From NCBI RefSeq assembly GCF_900108035.1, contig NZ_FNVS01000001.1:62001-126000 (forward strand): a stretch of 64,000 nt of DNA, written 5' to 3'. This document shows, in pieces, positions 15,963 through 25,861 of the stretch. Each line of letters begins with the position of its first letter. Within the stretch, counting starts at the first letter, position 1. Both the position numbers and the translations under genes were made by a program. This DNA is from Parabacteroides chinchillae (GTDB lineage Bacteria > Bacteroidota > Bacteroidia > Bacteroidales > Tannerellaceae). A model generated the notes under the pieces. It saw nothing but the letters and a program-made list of their open reading frames with translations, did no database searches and had not been told where the DNA came from.

Positions 15963-16436
15963 ATGGCAGAAGAATTAATCATCAGGCAAGGTAATAAAGA
16001 AGATCAGTACAAAACTTTATTTCCACAAATTAAATCACTGGTAGACGGAGAGACTGATTTCGTCGCCAACATGGCCAACATTACAGCTGCATTAAAACAG
16101 ACTTTCGATTTCTTTTGGGTTGGGTTTTACACTGTAAAAAACGAACAATTGGTATTATCTCCTTTTCAAGGACCTGTTGCCTGTACACGAATCCAATACG
16201 GAAAAGGCGTATGCGGCACAGCATGGAAAGAAGCACATACAATTATTGTTCCCGACGTAAATATGTTTCCGGGACATATAGCCTGCAATTCAGCCTCAAA
16301 GTCGGAAATTGTCGTACCCCTCATTAAAGAAGGGCAAGTTATAGCCGTATTGGATATAGACAGTGACAAACTGAACAGTTTCGACGAAACAGATTCAGCC
16401 TGTCTGGAAAAAATATGCAATCTTATTGTACACTGA
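15963..16436 (+). CDS. Free methionine-(R)-sulfoxide reductase (GAF domain)
   Basis: 157 aa, a single GAF domain that reduces free L-methionine-(R)-S-oxide, protecting the cell from oxidative damage. The three cysteines of the E. coli YebR-type enzyme are present in their expected spacing: C74, C84 (YGKGVCGTAW) and C108 (FPGHIACNSASKSEIVVPL). The gene is monocistronic with its own promoter. Its last 14 bases overlap the 3' end of the convergent alpha-2-macroglobulin gene. Confidence 0.93.
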   Translation: MAEELIIRQGNKEDQYKTLFPQIKSLVDGETDFVANMANITAALKQTFDFFWVGFYTVKNEQLVLSPFQGPVACTRIQYGKGVCGTAWKEAHTIIVPDVNMFPGHIACNSASKSEIVVPLIKEGQVIAVLDIDSDKLNSFDETDSACLEKICNLIVH

Positions 16437-19400
16437 CCTGTCGACCGGCTGTATTAGCCCGAATCAAATTATTATACATAGCCTCACAATATACAGGCGG
16501 CAAATAGAAACGTCCCGGATAAACAGCACATAGATTAATTTTCACTGTCACTTGTCGGCCTGAAGGCAGATTATCAATGTAACTATATACACGATCGTCG
16601 CGAATATCCTGATAACTAACTCCTACCGTTTGTACACTTGTTGCACCTTCATTCAAGAAACGCGTATTAAGTATTTCCCATCCGGCAGGAAATATTTCGG
16701 TAAGTACCAAATTATTAAAGCCACGTGCCGTAGGGTTCTTTATAGTCACAACAGCAACAAAATTCGTTCCTTGTTCCAGATTGTCCACATTTACCGGACG
16801 GCCATTCATACCAACATAGCTAATGGCCATTGTTATACCATTTGAATATGCTTCTTCTTTACCCTGTTCAGGTATTCCTTCCATGATAACACGGGCAAAC
16901 AAAGTAGACTTACCCGTATTCTTAATTTCCAAAGAAGCAGAAGAAGAGGCTTTTTTCAATAATACTTCAGACCATATATTCTTGGGACTAGTTACCTTTT
17001 CCGATTTTCCGGCACAGGAATAAGAAAAATCCATTGTTTCACCAACCTGGTAACGTTTTACATATTCGGACAAACTAACTAATGCAAATGCAGTGCTTTG
17101 TGTACTCAACCATTCATCCGAAGATAAAGATTTTGAAATTTCATTTGCCATACCGGCAGCTTCTTTACCTTTATCAAGCAAGCAGAGCGTCATAAGACGA
17201 ATTGCATCGTCACGCAGATCACTGCCAAACGTCAAATCATATTCGGAATAGTCCATTTTCAAATTTGTAGTTTTAGATATTAAAGTATTGGCAACATCCG
17301 GACGGCCAATCAAAGCATATGCCGAAGCAAGCATCCAGCGGCTCACAGCAGACAATGAAGTATTTTCTTTCAGTCTGTTCATAGCTCCCACTTCAGGAAG
17401 TTGAGCCAGAGCCAACACATACAAACGATAAGACTGCGTCATCTCTTCCGAACGTTGATAATAGGATTGAACCGGTTTCCAATCCCGGGCCACTCTTCGC
17501 AGGTTATTCAAAACATTACGTTTAACAGATTCAGGCACCAGATAACCTTGTGCTTCGGCAGAAAGTATAAAATGGGTAGCATAAACAGTGCCCCATCCAT
17601 TCGTACTGGTTCCGCCCGGCCAATAAGAGAAAGCTCCATCTACAGTTTGATATGAACGCAAACGGCGCAGCACCTCTTTTACAGCGCTCTCGGTAGAAAT
17701 TTCCTGTTCTTTCGAAAGAAACACAAATTCCTCCAGGTATAATTGTGGAAATGCCTTTGATATAATCTGCTCAATACAACCATGCGGATAACCAAGAAGA
17801 TAACCGAGACGCGCAGACAAATTAACAGGCTGTATATCCGACATTTCCAGGGTCAATGTATTTGTACCGTCAGTTCCCGGTAATTTAACTGCTTCTTTCC
17901 ATGATTTTCCGGCATCCAGCGTAACAGGAATTACTTTGGTTTGAGAACGCCGTACGGAACGGATTTCAATATCGGCTTCATATACAGATTTATCACCTTT
18001 GCCAACCGCCGTAATCGTAATATGTCCAACTCCCGGAGTATCTTTCACACGAATACGGAACTGAGCTTGCTTATCTCCTTTCTTACCAAAATTCAAAATC
18101 TTTGCATCCTCTCCCACAACCAGCATATTATCCGAACAAGAAATAGAAACATCCACATTTCCCACACCATCTTCGGTGGCAAAAACAGTGGCGGGAACTA
18201 TCATCTCTTCGCCTACGCCAATTACCCGTGGCAAAGTTCCAAGCAACATCACCGGTTTACGCACCATCACAGTTTTATCAGCATGGCCGTATGCCTCACC
18301 ATTACCGGCTACTATCATCACTTTTACCCGTCCGTTATAATTTGGCATCTTATAGGAATGAGATTGCTTCTGCCCTTTCTTCAATAGGAAGGGTCCTTCA
18401 AACTGTACTACTGGTTTAAAGCGATTTACAATCGCTTTCGGGCCTTTATTCAAAGCATCGTCACCACCAATACTAAACAACTGTTCAATACGTCCGCCAT
18501 AAGCTCCCAGCACATAGTTATATAAATCCCAGGTATTGACTCCCAGAGCCTCACGCGCATTAAAAGCTTTCCATGGTTCGGGTGTACGGAAACGGGTAAG
18601 ATCCAAAAGCCCTTCATCCACAATAGCCAACGTATAAGCCATTTCGCGACCGCTTTGCTCTGAAACAACAACCGTATAATTACTTTCTGGCTTTATTTCA
18701 TCCGGTGTTTGAATTACCGGAGTAAGATGACTCTCAGGAGAAGTAACTGTAAACGGAACTACTCCATATAACCGGATTGGCAAGTCATTTTGCGTAATTC
18801 CGTGCGGTTGCAATAATGTAACATACACGTATGCATTAGGTTGCATCTCAGGCGTAACATCCAGCTTAATGACAGTTTGTCCATCGCCACATTCATATTC
18901 CATAGTAGAAAGTACACGGCTTCCATTCTCAATATTCACAATAGCACGGCTCCCTTTGGAAGAAGGTATAGTAACAATCAATTTCTCACCCGGAGTATAA
19001 TTATCCTTATCAGTCTTAAAACTCAACATGGTTGCAGCCTGGCTACCGTCGGCATTACGACGACCTTCATTGTAAGGCCAGTCATAATAGCTCATCACTC
19101 CGGTAGAATGCTTGCTATCTTTATCTTTAACCGAAATAAAATAAGTTCCCCATTGTTCGTCATTAAATGAGAGTTTGAACTGCCCTTTACCGTTTGTCCC
19201 GGTACGAACCGTGAAATTCTTAACCGGTTTGTTATATGACTCAGAAACATAATTTGCCAAATCGCTATTGTCCGAACTCCACCACCAATACCAGTATACT
19301 TTATATATAGAAACTTCCAACTCCGTATTAGATTGCGGATTACCTAAATAGTCAACCGAAGCAACCTCGTATGTATATTCTGTTCCGGTATTCAACTGTT

Positions 19401-21954
19401 CCTTCTCTTGTTGCGGAGACTTGATTCCGGCATATCGCCGATATGGAGAATAAAGCATCCGGTTAGCATCAATACTAAAGTCGCCCGATTCTTCATATAC
19501 CCGTGTTACAAAGTTTGCCATAAGCATTCCGGGAGCAGAAGTTCCCGCCTCGAAACGGGCTTGAATAACCGCATTCCCATTTCCATCCGTAGTACCGGAA
19601 ATCAATTTGCTTTCTTCACTATTGAATACCCGGGAGGGATCGTCAAAGTAGAAATCCTTATATCCCGTAAAACTTGTAGGTGCCGGGATAAACGTTCCTT
19701 GTATATCATATTTTAAATTGCGGGCTGTTGCTCCCTGCAACCATTCCACATGTAAATGGGCATCTATAGGTTCGTTACGCAACAAAGTCTTCTCCGGCAT
19801 CGTTAGGTTTATTTTTAAACGGTTCGGTTTTATGGATTCAATACGTAGCCGTTTTGTAAAAGTAGCACCTCCCACATTAACATTTACATTCCAGGCACCT
19901 GTCGGAGCATCCGGTTCGGTGGGCATGTCAAACACATAAGTTCCCAACACGCCTTGTGTCTGTGTTTTTCGGGTATAAAGTTGTCCTAACGGATTATATA
20001 GTTCCATAACAACAGGATGATTAGCCGGCAATTGTTTCAAACCGTCATTCAGCATAAAACCTAAATGCAACGTATCACCCGGACGCCACACGCCCCGTTC
20101 TCCATAAATAAAACCTTTAATCCCCTTCTGTATCACTTCTCCCGATACATCAAACGAACTCAACGATAAAGCCGATCCATTATCCACACGAAGATACGAA
20201 CGCTGTTTGCCTAAAGAGGCTATCAGGTAGAAAGGCTTGCCGGAAGCAAGTTTCAATTTCGCACAACCTTTATCATCCGTTACGCCTTTGGCTAAAACCT
20301 GATGTTGAAAGTTATAAACTGCTACGTCTACCTTTTTTTCGGGATGCGTACTTACTATATTGTGCACCAAGACAGTCATTTCATTATCCCCGCCGGCCAT
20401 AGCCATAAGGCCAAGATTGGTTGCCAGTATATTTTTTCCTGTTACCTTATTATAATAATAACTGTTGGAACAAGGATTATTCCGTTCGTTATAGTTATAA
20501 TCCGACCAGTTAAAATCTCCATTGTAATAATAATAACCGCCATCATCAAAACGGCTGCATTCTTCTTTGAACTTTATCTCATCCTCTGCCAATATTTGTT
20601 CTTTTGAAATTTTCGTTCCTCCGTCACAAGGATAAGCGGACAATTCTTTATTAAAAGACAATTCGACCCGATAAATAGCTCCAGGCTCAGGTTGTATCAG
20701 TTGTTTTAGGTCAATAGCAAAAGTATTCCACTTGGAAATATCCAGGGAAGCGTCATCGTCTAAAAAAATAGTCTTTCGCGCAACCAAGCGGCCAACCCGC
20801 ATAAGATCCGAAGTTTCATTCAGATTATTCACCTGTAGAAACTGACCGATATTTTGTTCCAATACCTTAATTACACGTACTACCACACCACGAAGATATA
20901 CTGCCTGGAAAGGAACAGTCAGTTGCGTTGATTGGGGAATAATAACCCCATTTCCAATAAAACGAACGGCGGGCAATGAAGTATTTATATCAACTTGCCG
21001 GACAACATCCTGTCCCAGCTTCAAACCGCTTTTACTCTTTATTTCCCTGTTTAAATGAACATTAAGCACACCTTCACGCTGGGCATCCGGATATAAACGA
21101 AGTTTATTGCCATCCATATTCACAGTCTCCGATGTATTACCGGCTATAAAGGCAAGTCCCTGCATATCTTGCGTTATATCCAATAACTTGGTAAAAGCAA
21201 TCTCTACATATTTCTCCGGTTCGGAAACATAATTAACACTATACACAGAGAAATCGTTCACTGAGGGAATATCAACAGACAAAAGATCATCTTCCTGAAC
21301 ATCAGATTTATTGGGAGCTACAGAAACAACCAGTTTACGTGCACCATCAGTACCGGCTGCTACATTCATTAAGGAAACCTGATGCTTCTTACCATCCGGA
21401 CTATGCAGCCAGACAGTCTCTACTTTTTCCGAAAACCGAATCAGAGCCTCAACAGTTTCGGGTGTTTCTTTATCAGGTGTATACAAAGTGCACACAACAT
21501 CATATCCATTCTCATTTTTAGCATTCACATTTATTGACTCCACATTAGCCCGAAAGGTAAGCGGGTTTGTAGAGAATTTAAAAGTAAAATACCTGTCTTT
21601 TCCTTTGGCATCAAACCACTCGGAAAGATCTGCAGTAATTTTATATGCCGTATTGCGTTCAAAGTTTTTAGCAGGTCTAAACACTATAGTCTGCCCATTC
21701 TCGAAAGAAAAAGCACCCTTTACTTCCGGTTTTATACGAATCAGTTTATTTAACTGTTCCGCATTCATTTTATCAGCCGGGACTTCTTGATTAAGAATCA
21801 AATACACGGGAGCATATCTCGATATTTTACCAGAAGTAAAAGCTTCTACATAGGGACTGAATGCCAATTCTCCGTTATCACTATTCTTCGTATTACAACC
21901 GGAAAACAATGTAAGAAGATATAAAGAACAAATCAAGTACAGATACTTTGCCAT
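16423..21954 (-). CDS. Bacterial alpha-2-macroglobulin lipoprotein
   Basis: 1843 aa periplasmic protease-trapping protein. The N-terminus is a lipoprotein signal (YLLTLFSGC lipobox, Cys about residue 20). MG-type beta domains fill the first 1100 residues, followed by the bait/MG region and the thioester domain. The thioester motif is intact: HGCIEQ with C1393, so it can bond covalently to attacking proteases. Alpha-helical toroid repeats (about 1390-1660) and a C-terminal receptor-like domain follow. It lies divergently beside pbpC, the classic pairing in which PBP1C repairs peptidoglycan where the macroglobulin guards the breached envelope. Confidence 0.93.
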   Translation of the reverse strand: MAKYLYLICSLYLLTLFSGCNTKNSDNGELAFSPYVEAFTSGKISRYAPVYLILNQEVPADKMNAEQLNKLIRIKPEVKGAFSFENGQTIVFRPAKNFERNTAYKITADLSEWFDAKGKDRYFTFKFSTNPLTFRANVESINVNAKNENGYDVVCTLYTPDKETPETVEALIRFSEKVETVWLHSPDGKKHQVSLMNVAAGTDGARKLVVSVAPNKSDVQEDDLLSVDIPSVNDFSVYSVNYVSEPEKYVEIAFTKLLDITQDMQGLAFIAGNTSETVNMDGNKLRLYPDAQREGVLNVHLNREIKSKSGLKLGQDVVRQVDINTSLPAVRFIGNGVIIPQSTQLTVPFQAVYLRGVVVRVIKVLEQNIGQFLQVNNLNETSDLMRVGRLVARKTIFLDDDASLDISKWNTFAIDLKQLIQPEPGAIYRVELSFNKELSAYPCDGGTKISKEQILAEDEIKFKEECSRFDDGGYYYYNGDFNWSDYNYNERNNPCSNSYYYNKVTGKNILATNLGLMAMAGGDNEMTVLVHNIVSTHPEKKVDVAVYNFQHQVLAKGVTDDKGCAKLKLASGKPFYLIASLGKQRSYLRVDNGSALSLSSFDVSGEVIQKGIKGFIYGERGVWRPGDTLHLGFMLNDGLKQLPANHPVVMELYNPLGQLYTRKTQTQGVLGTYVFDMPTEPDAPTGAWNVNVNVGGATFTKRLRIESIKPNRLKINLTMPEKTLLRNEPIDAHLHVEWLQGATARNLKYDIQGTFIPAPTSFTGYKDFYFDDPSRVFNSEESKLISGTTDGNGNAVIQARFEAGTSAPGMLMANFVTRVYEESGDFSIDANRMLYSPYRRYAGIKSPQQEKEQLNTGTEYTYEVASVDYLGNPQSNTELEVSIYKVYWYWWWSSDNSDLANYVSESYNKPVKNFTVRTGTNGKGQFKLSFNDEQWGTYFISVKDKDSKHSTGVMSYYDWPYNEGRRNADGSQAATMLSFKTDKDNYTPGEKLIVTIPSSKGSRAIVNIENGSRVLSTMEYECGDGQTVIKLDVTPEMQPNAYVYVTLLQPHGITQNDLPIRLYGVVPFTVTSPESHLTPVIQTPDEIKPESNYTVVVSEQSGREMAYTLAIVDEGLLDLTRFRTPEPWKAFNAREALGVNTWDLYNYVLGAYGGRIEQLFSIGGDDALNKGPKAIVNRFKPVVQFEGPFLLKKGQKQSHSYKMPNYNGRVKVMIVAGNGEAYGHADKTVMVRKPVMLLGTLPRVIGVGEEMIVPATVFATEDGVGNVDVSISCSDNMLVVGEDAKILNFGKKGDKQAQFRIRVKDTPGVGHITITAVGKGDKSVYEADIEIRSVRRSQTKVIPVTLDAGKSWKEAVKLPGTDGTNTLTLEMSDIQPVNLSARLGYLLGYPHGCIEQIISKAFPQLYLEEFVFLSKEQEISTESAVKEVLRRLRSYQTVDGAFSYWPGGTSTNGWGTVYATHFILSAEAQGYLVPESVKRNVLNNLRRVARDWKPVQSYYQRSEEMTQSYRLYVLALAQLPEVGAMNRLKENTSLSAVSRWMLASAYALIGRPDVANTLISKTTNLKMDYSEYDLTFGSDLRDDAIRLMTLCLLDKGKEAAGMANEISKSLSSDEWLSTQSTAFALVSLSEYVKRYQVGETMDFSYSCAGKSEKVTSPKNIWSEVLLKKASSSASLEIKNTGKSTLFARVIMEGIPEQGKEEAYSNGITMAISYVGMNGRPVNVDNLEQGTNFVAVVTIKNPTARGFNNLVLTEIFPAGWEILNTRFLNEGATSVQTVGVSYQDIRDDRVYSYIDNLPSGRQVTVKINLCAVYPGRFYLPPVYCEAMYNNLIRANTAGRQVSVQ

Positions 21955-21987
21955 AACGATTGATATTAACGTAAATACTGTCTATGA

Positions 21988-21995
21988 CAAAGATA
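21988..21995 (-). promoter_or_regulatory. -7 promoter box for the macroglobulin gene
   Basis: Minus strand TATCTTTG; predicted start near 21981, leader of about 27 nt to the ATG at 21954. No equally good box is seen for pbpC on the opposite strand. Confidence 0.6.
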
Positions 21996-22066
21996 ATCTT
22001 TTCTCTTAATCAGTCTATCTAAAAATAGAAAAATCCATATATTAGCGTCCTAATCAGAATAAAAAG

Positions 22067-24445
22067 ATGTTCTACAAAAACATAAAACGCAGACCTGTCA
22101 AACTACTTATGAGCCTCGTTGCACTTTTGGGTATTCTATGGGGGATCATGTATATTATTGTTCCGCGCACTCTGTTTCCTGACATCTATTCTACACTACT
22201 TTACTCGGCCGAAGGGAACTTGTTAGGAGCACGTATTGCACCTGACGGACAATGGAGGTTTCCTGCAACAGACTCACTACCCGAGAAATTCGCCAAATGT
22301 CTGATAACTTACGAAGACAAAAGATTCTATTATCATCCGGGAGTAGACATAGTAGCGATAACACGTGCCCTCAAACTGAACAGCCAGGCCAAACGTATTA
22401 TAAGCGGAGGGAGCACCCTTACCATGCAACTAGCACGTATTGCCAGAGGAAACAAACAACGGTCTTTTTATGAAAAAGGAATAGAAATGTGTTGGGCTGT
22501 TTTTCTGGAAACAATCTACAGCAAAAATGAAATATTAAATCTATATGCTTCTCATGCCCCTTTCGGCGGGAACGTAATCGGAGCAGAAACCGCAGCTTGG
22601 CGATATTTCGGACGGAGTCTCGATAATTTATCATGGGCAGAATATGCAACATTGGCTGTATTGCCAAACTCACCGGCAATGATTCATCCCGGACGTAACC
22701 GTAAACAACTCAAAGATAAAAGAGACAAGCTTCTTGGTTTGTTAGTAAACCAAAATATCATTGACAGTACCGAATATGAACTATCCTGCATGGAACCTCT
22801 ACCGGATGCTCCTCTACCGTTGCCCAATGATGCACCTCATTTATTAGAAAGGCTGGCAGCGGATATGCCGGGTGAGCGTATCACCACGTCGGTAAAACAA
22901 ACATTACAACAGCAAGTACAAGAAATGGTAAACCGTTATGCCTTAGAGTATAGTTCAAACCATATTAACAACTTAGCAGCCATTATTACCAATGTAGAAA
23001 CAGGAGAAGTAATAGCATACGCCGGGAATGTTACTCTCAAAGGCGATGATAAGAAAGGAAATCAGGTAGATATCATTATCTCGCCACGTAGCACCGGTAG
23101 TATATTAAAACCTTTACTTTATGCCGGAATGTTACATGACGGATTAATTTTACCCTCAACTCTGATTTCGGACGTCCCTTTAAATATAAACGGATTCATG
23201 CCCCAGAATTTCAATAAAACCTTCTACGGAGCCGTTCCTGCACATGTTGCAATAGAACGTTCTCTAAATGTGCCGTTAGTACGAATGCTATCCCAATACA
23301 ACACCGGACGCTTTATGCAACTACTGAAAACATGGGGAATGACGACCTTACGTTTTCCCGAAGAACATTACGGAGCCTCCCTGATCCTGGGAGGAGCCGA
23401 AGGTACTTTATGGGACCTTACAGGCATGTATGCCTCCATATCGCGAGTGTTGTCACATTACCGGAAATATAACGGAAGATATAATGCTGCCGACATACAT
23501 CCTTTAAGTCCTTTTCCCGTAATAGAAAGAAATCCCGTACAATACGTTACTGATAAAAGGCTGACAGACATCCCTTCCCTTTCTGCTGCCTCTTTATGGT
23601 TTACGGCAGAAGCCATGTCCGCCCTAAACCGTCCGGAAGAAGAAGCCGACTGGCAACAATTTGAATCGATGAAAAAAATTGCGTGGAAAACCGGAACAAG
23701 CTATGGAGGGCGGGATGCATGGGCTATAGGCTTCACACCTCATTACGCGGTAGGTGTCTGGGTAGGAAATGCGTCAGGGGAAGGACGTCCGGGATTGACA
23801 GGAGTAGGAAATGCCGCCCCTGTATTATTTGACTTGTTCTCCCTACTCCCGGGCAACGACTGGTTCGACATGCCTTACGACGAAATGGAACAAGTTGCTA
23901 TTTGCAGGCATAGCGGCCACAAAGCTTCTGCTATATGTGAACAGGTTGACACACTATATATACCACGTTCCGGTAACAATACAACAATATGTCCTTATCA
24001 TAAACTGGTACATCTTTCTGCAAATGGCAAATACAGAGTAAACAGTTCATGTGAATCGATAAACAATATGATTACACGCTCATGGTTCATATTACCACCT
24101 TCACAAGAATATTATTATAAAAACTACCACATAGATTATATCCCGCTTCCTCCGTTTAAACCAGGATGCGAACAAGTACAAAGCCGCCAAATAGAACTGA
24201 TTTATCCGGAACATAATGCCGTACTATTCCTGCCAAAGGGCTTTTCAGGTCAACAAGAGAAATTTGTATTCAAAGCCGCCCATGCCCGTAAAGAGGCAAC
24301 AATATACTGGCACCTGGACAAGTCTTATTTGGGGGAAACAACCGGGAATCATCAGATTGCTTGCATCGTACCTGCCGGAAAGCATCTTCTCACCCTCATT
24401 GACAACTCAGGTAATCAACGAAAGATTATGTTTGAAGTAAAATAA
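22067..24445 (+). CDS. pbpC: Penicillin-binding protein 1C
   Basis: 792 aa bifunctional peptidoglycan synthase. Membrane anchor residues 13-32. Glycosyltransferase (GT51) domain: catalytic E83 in ITYEDKRFYYHPG, then SGGSTLTMQLAR. Transpeptidase domain: SxxK as S345-ILK (STGSILKPLLYAG), SLN, and K541-TGT. The C-terminus (from about residue 700) is the BiPBP_C beta domain that defines PBP1C. It is divergent from the alpha-2-macroglobulin gene; the pair is conserved across Gram-negative bacteria. It ends 13 bases before the convergent nhaA. Confidence 0.93.
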   Translation: MFYKNIKRRPVKLLMSLVALLGILWGIMYIIVPRTLFPDIYSTLLYSAEGNLLGARIAPDGQWRFPATDSLPEKFAKCLITYEDKRFYYHPGVDIVAITRALKLNSQAKRIISGGSTLTMQLARIARGNKQRSFYEKGIEMCWAVFLETIYSKNEILNLYASHAPFGGNVIGAETAAWRYFGRSLDNLSWAEYATLAVLPNSPAMIHPGRNRKQLKDKRDKLLGLLVNQNIIDSTEYELSCMEPLPDAPLPLPNDAPHLLERLAADMPGERITTSVKQTLQQQVQEMVNRYALEYSSNHINNLAAIITNVETGEVIAYAGNVTLKGDDKKGNQVDIIISPRSTGSILKPLLYAGMLHDGLILPSTLISDVPLNINGFMPQNFNKTFYGAVPAHVAIERSLNVPLVRMLSQYNTGRFMQLLKTWGMTTLRFPEEHYGASLILGGAEGTLWDLTGMYASISRVLSHYRKYNGRYNAADIHPLSPFPVIERNPVQYVTDKRLTDIPSLSAASLWFTAEAMSALNRPEEEADWQQFESMKKIAWKTGTSYGGRDAWAIGFTPHYAVGVWVGNASGEGRPGLTGVGNAAPVLFDLFSLLPGNDWFDMPYDEMEQVAICRHSGHKASAICEQVDTLYIPRSGNNTTICPYHKLVHLSANGKYRVNSSCESINNMITRSWFILPPSQEYYYKNYHIDYIPLPPFKPGCEQVQSRQIELIYPEHNAVLFLPKGFSGQQEKFVFKAAHARKEATIYWHLDKSYLGETTGNHQIACIVPAGKHLLTLIDNSGNQRKIMFEVK

Positions 24446-24458
24446 CAGGAAGGTATTA

Positions 24459-25847
24459 TTACTCTTTAGGTAACATTTTCTTCAGCAACAAATAACCGCA
24501 TAAACCGGAAATGAACGATCCGGAAAACACACCAAGTTTAGCCTGATTCAAAAGATCAATGCCTACAGGCGTATCCGAACCAAAAGAAAGGTTGGCAATA
24601 AACAAGGCCACCGTAAAACCGATTCCTCCCAACATAGACACACCCAGAAGTGTCCGTTTACTCATTCCTGTGGGCATAGAAACAATGCCGGATTTAACAA
24701 ACAGATATGAAAAGGAGAATATTCCCACTGTCTTACCAACAAACAAACCGGCCAACACTGCCAACGGAACATTCAGCAACGTCTGCGGCTGAATATTGCC
24801 AAAGGTCACTCCGGCATTAACAAATGCAAACAAAGGAAGGATCAGGTAATTTACCAACGGATGAAGCTTATCGGCAATACTCTGTAACGGGCTGATTGTC
24901 TTATCCGCCAAAGAATGGATATTATTAAGTACCTGGATTTGAGTCGGAGTCAACACCGCCGCTTGCTTTGACTGTTTCACCTCCGTATAATCCAGCATAT
25001 CCAAATACCCGGTCATGTCGCAAGTAAAATCATCCAGCTTAACCACCGGACGTGCAGGAACCGTAAATGCCACCAATACCCCGGCTATAGTAGGATGAAC
25101 CCCCGATTCCAGAAATAACAACCACACAATAAAGCCGGCCACATAATAAAACAGACTATTATGAATCCCGAGTTTACCGCCAACATATAGCAATGCCAAA
25201 ATAGCAATAGATATCAATAACGGCACGGAAGCAATCTCGCCACTATAAAATAAAGCAATAATAATAATCCCACCTATATCATCCACTACGGCCAAAGCCG
25301 TAAGAAAAATACGCATACTCAGCGGCACCCGTTTGCCCAATAATCCTAAAACAGCCAAAGCAAAAGCTATGTCTGTAGCCATCGGGATTGCAGCACCTCT
25401 GGCCTCCGGCCCGGAACTACATACCAGTATATAAAACAGAACCGGAACTATCATACCTCCGCATGCCGCAATTACAGGAAGCAACGCTTTCCGTACGGAA
25501 CATAGTTCCCCTATCAGTATCTCCTGTTTGATTTCGAGGCCAATCACAAAGAAAAAGACGGCCATCAGGGCATCATTCACAAAAGCTAACATGGACATCG
25601 GTTCTCCCTGGTGCGAAAAGAAATTGAATGTCCAAGCCTGCAAATTGATCGGAAAAGATAATAATTGGTGATACGTACCCTCCCAAGGGGAATTGGCTAA
25701 GATCATGGCTATAACAGTGGCCATAAACAGCAACAGACTAGCGTTCGTTTTTTGTATGGCAAAACGGCGCAACGGTTTAAGGATAACATGAATAGTACGG
25801 TCCATAAAAAATAAATTATGCGGAGATACACCATTGGGCGGATGCAT
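24459..25847 (-). CDS. nhaA: Na+/H+ antiporter NhaA
   Basis: 462 aa inner-membrane antiporter exporting Na+ for H+. Diagnostic segments: NDALMAVFFFVIGLEIKQE (N-terminal helix pair), the ion-binding Asp pair in ALAVVDDIGG, and PIATDIAFALAVLG-type sequence (AIPMATDIAFALAVL). The stop of the upstream antiporter lies at 25862; the TTG-started longer frame overlaps it, so I use ATG 25847. An ATG at 25805 (MDRTIHVILK) is another possible start. About 14 bases separate it from the upstream antiporter, so they form an operon. Confidence 0.92.
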   Translation of the reverse strand: MHPPNGVSPHNLFFMDRTIHVILKPLRRFAIQKTNASLLLFMATVIAMILANSPWEGTYHQLLSFPINLQAWTFNFFSHQGEPMSMLAFVNDALMAVFFFVIGLEIKQEILIGELCSVRKALLPVIAACGGMIVPVLFYILVCSSGPEARGAAIPMATDIAFALAVLGLLGKRVPLSMRIFLTALAVVDDIGGIIIIALFYSGEIASVPLLISIAILALLYVGGKLGIHNSLFYYVAGFIVWLLFLESGVHPTIAGVLVAFTVPARPVVKLDDFTCDMTGYLDMLDYTEVKQSKQAAVLTPTQIQVLNNIHSLADKTISPLQSIADKLHPLVNYLILPLFAFVNAGVTFGNIQPQTLLNVPLAVLAGLFVGKTVGIFSFSYLFVKSGIVSMPTGMSKRTLLGVSMLGGIGFTVALFIANLSFGSDTPVGIDLLNQAKLGVFSGSFISGLCGYLLLKKMLPKE

Positions 25848-25861
25848 CTCCGTATGTTTTT

